From the NCBI RefSeq assembly GCF_000243215.1, contig NZ_JH594596.1, positions 2,502,392 through 2,566,391 on the forward strand: DNA of 64,000 bases, written 5' to 3'. Every line of letters starts with the position of its first letter. Position 1 is the stretch's first letter. The DNA is from Odoribacter laneus YIT 12061. GTDB taxonomy: Bacteria; Bacteroidota; Bacteroidia; Bacteroidales; Marinifilaceae. Shown here piece by piece: positions 9,000 to 17,068 of the stretch. Both the position numbers and the translations under genes were made by a program. The notes below the pieces were generated by a model. It was not told where the DNA came from and searched no databases. It worked only from the letters and a program-made list of their open reading frames with translations.

Positions 9000-9486
9000 T
9001 TGTGTTCGGGTTTAAATGAGTAGATTAATAATAGGGTTTTGTAAAAATATCCTGAATCTTGATTATTCTTTCTTACCGCCATAATGACGATAAATAATCA
9101 ACACAAAAGAGATAAAAAACAAACATCCCTTCCTTCTTTAAATGATTACTCTATGTAAAACAAACCTTCAGCACCACCATTCGGATAAGATATAACTATT
9201 TCCTATCCACTTTTGGACTTCCCTCTTTCGCTCTATCTACAGGACAGTTTTTTTAACATTTTGGGTGACGTCTATTTTTTATAATTTCAATTTTTAACAT
9301 TTTTTATTAAATCTGCTTGTTCGGAATAAAGACTTAAAAAGACCCTTCTCTTTCCTGTTTTTCTTAAAGTTAAGCGTTATAAAGATTCTTCACTCCTTCA
9401 TTTTATCTCTTAACAATTTATTTACCAGCATGCAACAGAAATGTCATATAATAAAAGCTATTTTGTTAGGAGAAAAAGAATAAATT
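9000..9486. other. Intergenic region of 487 bases between divergent genes
   Basis: AT-rich, with no convincing open reading frame, RNA gene or repeat. A purine-rich TTAGGAGAAAAAG lies just before the ATG at 9487 and probably serves as its ribosome-binding site. I found no exact TAnnTTTG box placed well for either neighbour. Confidence 0.4.
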
Positions 9487-10272
9487 ATGAAAAATAGATT
9501 ACAAGTTTCTACCGTTATTATTTCTGATGTACATCTGGGTTCCGAACACTCCAAAGTGGAAGAACTGACAGCTTTCTTAAAAAGTATAGATTGCCAGAAA
9601 TTAATATTGAACGGGGACATTATTGATGGCTGGAAATTACAGAGAAATCCGTTCGGGCGTTGGAAAAAAAGTTATACCGATCTGGTAAAAGTCATTATGA
9701 AAATGATGGAAAATCATTCCACTCAAGTAATCTATGTCCGTGGAAATCATGACGATTTCCTGGACAAACTGATTCCGTTCAAATTACCGAACATGTTTAT
9801 TGTCAATGATTACGTACACCTGTCTCACGGTAAACGCTATTATGTGGCACACGGAGACATTTTTGATACTATCACTTCTCATATGATCTGGCTGGCAAAG
9901 CTTGGAGATTACGGTTATAGTTTTCTCTTGTGGCTGAATAAAATTCTGAACAATTACCGCCGCCGGAAAGGCATGCCTTATTATTCTTTTTCTCAAAACA
10001 TAAAGCATAAAGTCAAATCGGCCGTATCCTATATCTCGGATTTTGAAAGAGAATTATCAAAAATTGCAGCTACCCGTCATTTTGATGGGATTATTTGCGG
10101 ACACATTCATCAACCGGCGAATACCTGGTATGGGAACATTCACTACCTGAATTCCGGGGACTGGGTGGAATCCTTGACCGCGCTCATCGAATATCCCGAT
10201 GGCGGATGGGAAATATACCATCATCATCAAGATGAAAAGATAGATACAAAAGAATTAAAATTAGCTGTATAA
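9487..10272 (+). CDS. Metallophosphoesterase, UDP-2,3-diacylglucosamine diphosphatase-like
   Basis: A 261-residue protein with all calcineurin-like metal-binding motifs in order: SDVHLG, NGDIIDGW, VRGNHDDF, HGDIFD and GHIHQP. The set and length match the LpxH-like COG2908 group. True LpxH cleaves UDP-2,3-diacylglucosamine in lipid A synthesis; Bacteroidetes carry several paralogues, so the substrate is not certain. The stop codon overlaps the start of the following glycosyltransferase gene (TAATG), a sign of translational coupling and a shared pathway, perhaps envelope glycolipid assembly. Confidence 0.85.
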   Translation: MKNRLQVSTVIISDVHLGSEHSKVEELTAFLKSIDCQKLILNGDIIDGWKLQRNPFGRWKKSYTDLVKVIMKMMENHSTQVIYVRGNHDDFLDKLIPFKLPNMFIVNDYVHLSHGKRYYVAHGDIFDTITSHMIWLAKLGDYGYSFLLWLNKILNNYRRRKGMPYYSFSQNIKHKVKSAVSYISDFERELSKIAATRHFDGIICGHIHQPANTWYGNIHYLNSGDWVESLTALIEYPDGGWEIYHHHQDEKIDTKELKLAV

Positions 10273-11414
10273 TGCGATTTTTGTTTATTATTCAGGGAGA
10301 AGGACGAGGACATTTCACACAAGCTTTAGCCTTACAACAAATTCTGCAACAGAAAGGAGATACCCTCTGTGCCGTCCTCGTAGGAAAAAGTTCACACCGG
10401 CAATTGCCAGCCTTCTTTACCACCAAAATAGACGCTCCAGTCTACACTTTTGAAAGCCCGAATTTTCTTCCCACTCCGCAGAATAAGCGTCCGCCTTTAC
10501 TTAAAAGTCTGTTTTTTAATTTAGGAAAACTGCCGGAATTTCAAAAAAGCATAAAATTTATACATCGAAAGATCTGTGATCTTCAACCGGACCTGGTCAT
10601 TAATTTTTACGAATTGCTTACCGGTCTGACCTATTTATTCAAAAGTCCTCCTTATCCTCTTATTTGTATCGGTCATCAATACCTGTTTTTACACAAGGAC
10701 TTTCAATTCCCTCCGGCATCCCGTTTAGAATTATTTTTTCTTCGCTTTTTTTCCAGGATAACAGCAATAGGTGCCGTTCAGAAATTTGCTTTATCCTTCT
10801 ATGATTTCCCACAGGATCCCCGGCACCAAATTACAGTGATTCCCCCTTTACTACGAAAAGAAATCTTTGATTTCGCTCCCGTCTCTCGGGATTTTTTACT
10901 GGGCTATTTACTCAATAGCGGATATGTTTCAGAAATTACACAATGGCAAGCCCAACATCCGGTAACTCCCTTACATTTTTTCTGGGATCAAAAAGAAGCT
11001 CCGCGACAATTAGAAATAAATTCCCATTTTCATCTTCATAAAATCGACGATACTTTATTTCTTCAATACATGGTCAATTGCAAAGCGTATGCAACCACAG
11101 CCGGCTTCGAATCAGTATGTGAAGCTCTTTATTTACAAAAGCCGGTATTAATGGTACCTGTCCATATCGAACAAAAATGTAATGCCTGGGATGCGCAAAA
11201 TGTCGGAGCCGGAATATCCGCAAGCCGTTTCGATTTAGACAGCCTTTTGAATTTTATCCCTCTTTATCGTCCCAACCCGGTTTTTAAAAGATGGGCACAA
11301 TCCGCTCCTTCACGGATCTATCCCCTTCTTGAAGCCAATCGGCTCAAACCGAAATCCTCTCCTATAAAGTTTGCTTCTGTTTTAGCAAAATTCAGCGCTT
11401 ATTCTCTAAAATGA
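10272..11414 (+). CDS. Glycosyltransferase-like protein, MurG/GT28 superfamily fold
   Basis: A 380-residue protein. It opens MRFLFIIQGEGRGHFTQALAL, the glycine-rich first loop of GT-B enzymes of the MJ1255/MurG type. Near residues 275-315 is TTAGFESVCEALYLQKPVLM followed by VPVHIEQ, the nucleotide-sugar-binding region of this superfamily. No TM helix is obvious, so it may be peripheral to the membrane. The start codon overlaps the stop of the LpxH-like phosphoesterase gene. The donor sugar and acceptor cannot be told from sequence. Confidence 0.82.
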   Translation: MRFLFIIQGEGRGHFTQALALQQILQQKGDTLCAVLVGKSSHRQLPAFFTTKIDAPVYTFESPNFLPTPQNKRPPLLKSLFFNLGKLPEFQKSIKFIHRKICDLQPDLVINFYELLTGLTYLFKSPPYPLICIGHQYLFLHKDFQFPPASRLELFFLRFFSRITAIGAVQKFALSFYDFPQDPRHQITVIPPLLRKEIFDFAPVSRDFLLGYLLNSGYVSEITQWQAQHPVTPLHFFWDQKEAPRQLEINSHFHLHKIDDTLFLQYMVNCKAYATTAGFESVCEALYLQKPVLMVPVHIEQKCNAWDAQNVGAGISASRFDLDSLLNFIPLYRPNPVFKRWAQSAPSRIYPLLEANRLKPKSSPIKFASVLAKFSAYSLK

Positions 11415-11603
11415 TTCTCCCTCATTTTCATATAAAGAGGAAAGACCAACTTCTATTCGTTTAAAAATTCCAAGGATAAATGACTATTCGTATCCCTTCC
11501 CTGCACTTCCCGTTTCAATCTATCTTCTAATCTACCCCTATTTTTCCTTCGTCTCTAAACTTTATCAGAGGTTTTACGTTAAAATACCATAAACGTAAGG
11601 CAT

Positions 11604-12512
11604 ATGATTATTTTTTATCCCATTACCCCAGCTGATAAATCTCTTATCACGTCCTATACTCTTCTTGGAGAATACAGGGACAACAACTTATCTATCTGTA
11701 ACCTCTGTAGTTGGCATTTTTTAAGCGAAAGCAGTTATGCCATTTTAAATCATCAATTATTAATACGTTTCCGGGACCGGGAAGGGAATCCGATTTATAC
11801 CCTACCTTTCGGCGAAGGGGATACAACGTTGACATTGGACTTACTTCATCAAGACGCTGTTGCGAATAACCAGCCTTTGTTATTCTTCGGACCGACTCCC
11901 TTCCTACGGGAAGAATTGGAGAAATATTTCCAAGGTCGTTTTGAATACACTTGTCCAAGAGATCATTTTGACTATCTTTATTTAAGAGAAGCATTAGCAG
12001 AGTTAAAAGGGAAAGACTATCAGCCGAAACGAAATCATGCCAACCGTTTCCGTAAAAAATATTCATATACCTATACGCCTTTATCTCCGGAAATCCTTCC
12101 GCATTGTCTGGAATTAGCACAAAAATGGTGTGAGAGACACAACTGTGAGGAAGACCGGAATTTACAATTAGAACAACAGGCCATGCAATTTGCAATGGAA
12201 CATTTTGAAACACTCGGGCTTTCAGGAGGAGCTTTATGGGTAGATCATGAAATAGTCGCTTTCACCTATGGTGCTCCCATCAATTATGATACATTTTGTG
12301 TACACATTGAAAAAGCAAATACAGATTTTGACGGTGCTTACACTGTCATCAATCAGGAATTTGCTTCACGCATTCCGCACTCTTTTACCTATATTAACCG
12401 GGAGGAAGATTTAGGAATTCCCGGTTTAAGAAAAGCCAAACTCTCTTATTCTCCTGCCCTCCTACTGGAAAAATGCCGGGCTTTTTTTTCTGGAAGAATA
12501 ATATTTACATGA
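11604..12512 (+). CDS. DUF2156 protein (phosphatidylglycerol lysyltransferase C-terminal-like, GNAT fold)
   Basis: A 302-residue protein. Features typical of soluble DUF2156 proteins are NLSICNLCSWHF near the start, LLFFGPTPFLREELEKYF, the DYLYLREALAELKGKDYQPK segment, KRNHANRFRKKY, and LSGGALWVDHEIVAFTYGAP in the second GNAT-like half. The related domain in MprF transfers aminoacyl groups from tRNA to lipids, but stand-alone members lack the flippase part and their substrate is unknown. It stands 189 bases after the glycosyltransferase gene, so it may be transcribed separately. Confidence 0.8.
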   Translation: MIIFYPITPADKSLITSYTLLGEYRDNNLSICNLCSWHFLSESSYAILNHQLLIRFRDREGNPIYTLPFGEGDTTLTLDLLHQDAVANNQPLLFFGPTPFLREELEKYFQGRFEYTCPRDHFDYLYLREALAELKGKDYQPKRNHANRFRKKYSYTYTPLSPEILPHCLELAQKWCERHNCEEDRNLQLEQQAMQFAMEHFETLGLSGGALWVDHEIVAFTYGAPINYDTFCVHIEKANTDFDGAYTVINQEFASRIPHSFTYINREEDLGIPGLRKAKLSYSPALLLEKCRAFFSGRIIFT

Positions 12513-12593
12513 TTTTTCAAAAAAACGAATGACTCGTCTTCCCGATTTCAAAATCTTTTATCCTTATCCTGCATAGATACTCTTAAAATCATA

Positions 12594-12872
12594 TTAAGGC
12601 AGGAGTAAATCTTGGTATTCTTTATGCCGGATCAGGTAAGTTTCTACAAAAGCACAAGAAGGAACAACATTTAAGTGATTCTCCCGTGCATACTCCAAGG
12701 CTTGCTTTACTAATGCAGTTCCTATCCCTTTTCCTTCCAATTCCGGAGGTACAATCGTATGGAGAATATCCATTACGCCTTCTGCAATCACATATTCTAA
12801 AAAAGCAGTTTTTCCGCTGCATTCCACTTCAAAACGGCTCTCTTTTTGACTATGTCCTACCGAATATTTCAT
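12594..12872 (-). CDS. Small GNAT N-acetyltransferase (YjdJ/GtnA-like)
   Basis: A 92-residue protein, the size of the single-domain GCN5-related YjdJ group. The acetyl-CoA-binding loop is intact as PPELEGKGIGTALVKQALEY, followed by ENHLNVVPSCAFVETYL, a common C-terminal signature of the group. It is cytoplasmic, and the acceptor substrate is unknown. It is convergent with the DUF2156 gene and has no operon partner. Confidence 0.88.
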   Translation of the reverse strand: MKYSVGHSQKESRFEVECSGKTAFLEYVIAEGVMDILHTIVPPELEGKGIGTALVKQALEYARENHLNVVPSCAFVETYLIRHKEYQDLLLP

Positions 12873-13362
12873 AACTGACTATTTAATAATTAACGTATCC
12901 TCTTTTACTGTATTTTACAACAAAATGGTAGCGAAATATAGACAATAAATGTGAAAAATAAAATGAATCCCTATAATTTAAGTATAGGACTGAAAATAAA
13001 ACCGATTTCCGTTGAATATTCTCCTCTTCTCTAAACTCCTGTTAAAATAAAAAGGACAGCCACCTCTCTTAACCCTGTCTTTCAAAAATTATATTTCTAT
13101 CGAATCCTGGTTTTATCATTCCCCTTCCAAATAATAAAGATTTTAGCAGTTATATATACCTATTCCTTGATCCTGAATTTATAGCAAAGCGGAAAAGCTT
13201 AATAAGGAATATTTTAAATATCAAACATTTAGACATAGAATTTCTTTTGTATAAACTTTATTTAATTTATAAAGTAAAGAATAAAAAGGAATACTTATTA
13301 TTGTATTCCAAAATAAAGCAGATCAAAGGCTGTTTTTCATCATAACGATTCTGAATTAAACA
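12873..13362. other. Intergenic region of 490 bases upstream of the GH2 gene
   Basis: Very AT-rich, with no gene seen. A perfect 7-7-7 dyad, ACTTTAT-N7-ATAAAGT, sits at 13255-13275, about 90 bases before the GH2 start. It could be a regulator site or part of the leader. A shorter CCTATA...TATAGG dyad lies at 12970-12988. Confidence 0.4.
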
Positions 13363-15642
13363 ATGAAATTATTCCTATGTATTGCTTATTGCATTCTATT
13401 AGGAGGATGCGGTAAAAATGTAGACACAGAGCGATCAAGTACGGATTTATTCAATGACGGCTGGCTGTTTGTACGTTCTGACAGTCAGCCGGCAGCCATC
13501 CGGCCGGATAAAATGGAAAAAGTAATCCTACCTCACACTCCTCGCCTAGAGCCGTTGACGGTAAACAATCAATGGCAGGGAATCTGTTATTACGCAAAAA
13601 AATTCATGCTGCCTGAAGCATTAAAAGGGAAGTTACTTTTTATCCGTTTCGACGGAGCCATGAATGTAGCAGATGTATGGTTGAACGGGAAACATCTGTT
13701 GACACATACAGGCGGATATTTACCCTTTACTGTTCCGCTTAACAGCGCCTTAGAAACTGAAGCCGAAAATACCCTCCTCGTCCGTCTTGACAACCGGGAC
13801 AATAAAATCACGGGACCAAAGCCTCTTCGTTTACTTGATTTTTGTACTTACGGGGGACTTTATCGCAACGTCTGGCTGATAAGTAAAGATTCCCTCTATA
13901 TTACAGATCCGGTTTCCCGGAAGGAAGGCGGAATTTTCGTACATGCCTCTGCTCTATCCGAAGAGAAAGCAGACCTTCATATCCGCACAAATATCGCCAA
14001 TTTTTTCACGGGAAACAAAAGGGCAGATATTGAATATGAAATCCACGACCCTTCCGGCCGAATCGTATCCAGCTACAGGGAAATGCTATCAATCCGAAGT
14101 AAGGAGGATACAACTCTGAATGTTGTGTGTCAGCTAAAACGCCCGGTTTTATGGAGCCCGGAATCACCTTCTCTCTACACGCTAAATATAAACGTCCGCC
14201 AAAGAAACCGACTGATGGACTCCGAAAAAGTACGTTTTGGAATCCGGGATTTGAAAATCACCCCCGAAGGGTTGTGGCTAAACGGGAAAAAGCGATTTTT
14301 ACGAGGTGTAAACCGTCACCAGGAATACCCTTATATCGGTTACGCACTTTCAGACGAAGCTCAATACCGGGACGCCCGGAAAATAAAAGAAGCCGGATTC
14401 GACTATGTGCGCCTGAGCCATTATCCGCAATCACCGGCATTTTTAGAAGCATGTGACGAAATGGGTGTTCTGGTGCTCGATGCTATTCTCGGATGGCAAT
14501 ATTTCGGTGATTCCCTCTTCATTGAACATGCCCTTCATTCTGCCCGCGAATTGATCCGGCGCGACCGCAATCATCCTTCCCTCTTAGCCTGGGAACTTTC
14601 AATCAATGAAACGCCTATGCCATCCACTTTCACAAAAGCAGTAAATCAAATTGCCCGGGAAGAATTTCCTTATCCGGACTGTTATACTGCCGGCTGGATA
14701 CGCAATGCCTATTCTATCTATATAGAAGCACGGCAACACCGCCATGATTTATATCCTTCACAACCCCTGCTCGTATCGGAATACGGGGATTGGGAATATT
14801 ATGCCCAAAATGCCGGATTTCACCAAAACAACTGGAAGGATTTATTACCGGAAGAACGCAGCTCCCGCCAACCCCGTTTTTCTGGAGAAAAACGACTGCT
14901 TCAGCAAGCCCGCAATATACAAGAAGCCCATAACGATAATTTGAAAACTCCTGCTTTCGCCGATGGCTACTGGGCTATGTTTGATTATAATCGGGGTTAT
15001 GCAGATGATATTGAATATTCCGGTATTATGGATATTACCCGTATTCCGAAATTTTCCTATTATTTTTTCCGGAGTCAACGCACTACTCCCGATGTACTGT
15101 TTATTGCCTCCTATTGGCAACCGGGAGAGAGTCAGCAAGTAAGGGTATTTGGAAATTGCGAAGAAGTAGAACTTTATGTAGACGACCTGCTCGTGGAACG
15201 GCGAAAACCAGATACCGATATTTTCTCCTCTCAATTGACCCATCCTCCTTTTACATTTAATGTAAGTTGTAAAAAACCGGGAACAGTAAAAGCTGTAGGC
15301 TTCCGTAAAGGAAAAGTTGTATCAGAACATAAAGTTACAACAGCAGGCAAGCCCACTCACCTAAAACTAGTAGTAGATGAAAGTGGCATAGCCCCGGCAC
15401 GGAATGATGTGGTATTTGTCTATGCTTTGATTTGCGATAAGCAAGGCAGCCTGGTCCACTCTGCTTCCGACAGTATTATTTTTCATATAGAGGGAGCGCA
15501 GCTTTGTAGTCCCGCTTTCCTCCAAGCAGAAGCCGGCATCGCAACAGCTCTTATCCGGACGGGCAATATGCCGGGACATATCAGAATTTCCGCAGAAGCC
15601 AAAGGTATGCCACAAGCAGATAAAGAAATTATTATCGAATAA
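13363..15642 (+). CDS. Glycoside hydrolase family 2 lipoprotein (beta-galactosidase-like)
   Basis: A 759-residue protein with a lipoprotein signal (LLGGC, Cys16). The GH2 order is clear: jelly-roll sugar-binding domain (about 30-180, with VWLNGKHLLTHTGGYLPF), immunoglobulin-like domain (185-295), then a TIM barrel. Likely acid/base Glu416 is in SINETPMP and likely nucleophile Glu473 is in LLVSEYGDW. RGVNRHQEYPYIGYALSD is the classic GH2 barrel entry. The C-terminal 170 residues form extra beta domains (DUF4982-like). The substrate is a beta-galactoside or beta-glucuronide type glycan; sequence alone does not decide. There is no adjacent SusC/D pair, so it is not in a standard PUL. Confidence 0.9.
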   Translation: MKLFLCIAYCILLGGCGKNVDTERSSTDLFNDGWLFVRSDSQPAAIRPDKMEKVILPHTPRLEPLTVNNQWQGICYYAKKFMLPEALKGKLLFIRFDGAMNVADVWLNGKHLLTHTGGYLPFTVPLNSALETEAENTLLVRLDNRDNKITGPKPLRLLDFCTYGGLYRNVWLISKDSLYITDPVSRKEGGIFVHASALSEEKADLHIRTNIANFFTGNKRADIEYEIHDPSGRIVSSYREMLSIRSKEDTTLNVVCQLKRPVLWSPESPSLYTLNINVRQRNRLMDSEKVRFGIRDLKITPEGLWLNGKKRFLRGVNRHQEYPYIGYALSDEAQYRDARKIKEAGFDYVRLSHYPQSPAFLEACDEMGVLVLDAILGWQYFGDSLFIEHALHSARELIRRDRNHPSLLAWELSINETPMPSTFTKAVNQIAREEFPYPDCYTAGWIRNAYSIYIEARQHRHDLYPSQPLLVSEYGDWEYYAQNAGFHQNNWKDLLPEERSSRQPRFSGEKRLLQQARNIQEAHNDNLKTPAFADGYWAMFDYNRGYADDIEYSGIMDITRIPKFSYYFFRSQRTTPDVLFIASYWQPGESQQVRVFGNCEEVELYVDDLLVERRKPDTDIFSSQLTHPPFTFNVSCKKPGTVKAVGFRKGKVVSEHKVTTAGKPTHLKLVVDESGIAPARNDVVFVYALICDKQGSLVHSASDSIIFHIEGAQLCSPAFLQAEAGIATALIRTGNMPGHIRISAEAKGMPQADKEIIIE

Positions 15643-15758
15643 AAGCTACTCCTTTACCACCAAACAAAAAGAGCTTGTCCGAAAATATTATCCCGAATCC
15701 GGAAATGACAACAGGCATTTCCAAATTCAGGATAAAAAATTTAATCGGTATTAAAAAA

Positions 15759-17030
15759 TCATTTGGTCCATCCTTGTGTCCAATCAGCACCTTTTTTTAC
15801 AGCCCCTCTATAAGTAGCCTTTGTAAAGAAAGAATCGGCAGAAAGATCGGCTCCTCCCTCTACAGTTCCAACGTAAACATTTTCAAAAGAAAGGGTTTGG
15901 TTGATCTCATTATGATTTTCTGCTGTCCTAAATAACTCGCTGGAGTAAATGCCTTCATTACATTTAATATCGGAAGATAATGTCATATATTTCAATACAG
16001 AAGCGTCAGAAGCCGAGGACACCAAAGCGTTTTCTGTTTGTTCGGTCTCTGTCGTTAAACATTCAGGTTTTCCGGTTACCAGAGCATTGTATATTTTTAC
16101 TTTGGTTCCCGCCCGTAAACGAATTCCCCTCTTTCCTTCTGTAGAATTATTGCCAATTAAAGTCAAATTAGATAATGTAGGAAAAGCGACCGGAGTAGCT
16201 GTAGCATCATCTCCGTTATTATCAGCTTCTATCAGGCAATCTCCCATATCCTTTGCGCCACTGGTACCCAACTGGGTAGCAACTAAAAACTGGGCCTTTC
16301 CGTTCCAACCTTCTGTCCAGTCGAAAGAATCATCCTCATTATCTGTAGCAAGCAAATATTTCACATTTACCGAACCACCGAAAAATTCAAAACCATCGTC
16401 AGCTCCCTTATAGGATTGCAGATATTCAACAGTAGTCCCATTCCCGACCCCATAGAAAGATACTCCGTTTGATTCGTGTTCATCATCGAAAGAAAAACCT
16501 GTATATTCCAAGCGAATGTATCTCAGTATACCAGAATTATCATCCTCTTTATTTCCACCGTAAGGAGCATTCCCAATCTCGGATTTAGTACCTGCACCCT
16601 TATTTGTATGTGCATATCCGCAGATATGGATCCCGCCCCAACCGCCGGGAGTCTGGTCCTCTGCAGTCATTATAATCGGATCGTCGGCCGTTCCCTGTGC
16701 ATCGATATACCCTCCTTGTTCCACTAAAATATAATCGGCAATATCATCTTTAACTGCTGTAAGAATAACACCCTTTTCAATTTTCAGTTTAGCTCCATTT
16801 TTAACAGCATATCCTCCGGACAGTTTAAACCGATAGCCCGACGAAAGTATCACGGTTTTACCAGAAGCAATTTCTCCCGACAAAGTCGTACCATTTTCCA
16901 TTACAATCTCATCTTCATTGCCATCACCGCTACCCCCATTATCGTCATCATCGCTACAGGAAGTAAACGTAAAACTACCGATCAAAGCAATTACAGCCCA
17001 TGACCTTAACTTTAAAAAATTCCTTTTCAT
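15759..17030 (-). CDS. Surface lipoprotein with right-handed beta-helix, partner of a TonB receptor
   Basis: A 423-residue protein. Its signal peptide ends in SFTFTSC, and the acidic run SDDDDNGGSGDGNEDE follows, as expected for a surface-exposed lipoprotein. The rest has regularly spaced Gly/Asn/Asp turns (GKTVILSSGYRFKLSGGYAV, GGWGGIHICG, GADDGFEFFGGSVNVKYLLA), the pattern of parallel beta-helix proteins. It lies 38 bases downstream of a TonB-dependent receptor gene on the same strand. This suggests it works with the receptor at the outer membrane, perhaps in ligand capture. The ligand is unknown. Confidence 0.75.
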   Translation of the reverse strand: MKRNFLKLRSWAVIALIGSFTFTSCSDDDDNGGSGDGNEDEIVMENGTTLSGEIASGKTVILSSGYRFKLSGGYAVKNGAKLKIEKGVILTAVKDDIADYILVEQGGYIDAQGTADDPIIMTAEDQTPGGWGGIHICGYAHTNKGAGTKSEIGNAPYGGNKEDDNSGILRYIRLEYTGFSFDDEHESNGVSFYGVGNGTTVEYLQSYKGADDGFEFFGGSVNVKYLLATDNEDDSFDWTEGWNGKAQFLVATQLGTSGAKDMGDCLIEADNNGDDATATPVAFPTLSNLTLIGNNSTEGKRGIRLRAGTKVKIYNALVTGKPECLTTETEQTENALVSSASDASVLKYMTLSSDIKCNEGIYSSELFRTAENHNEINQTLSFENVYVGTVEGGADLSADSFFTKATYRGAVKKGADWTQGWTK

Positions 17031-17068
17031 ACATTTCCCATTTTAAAATTAAAACTTATTGATTAAAA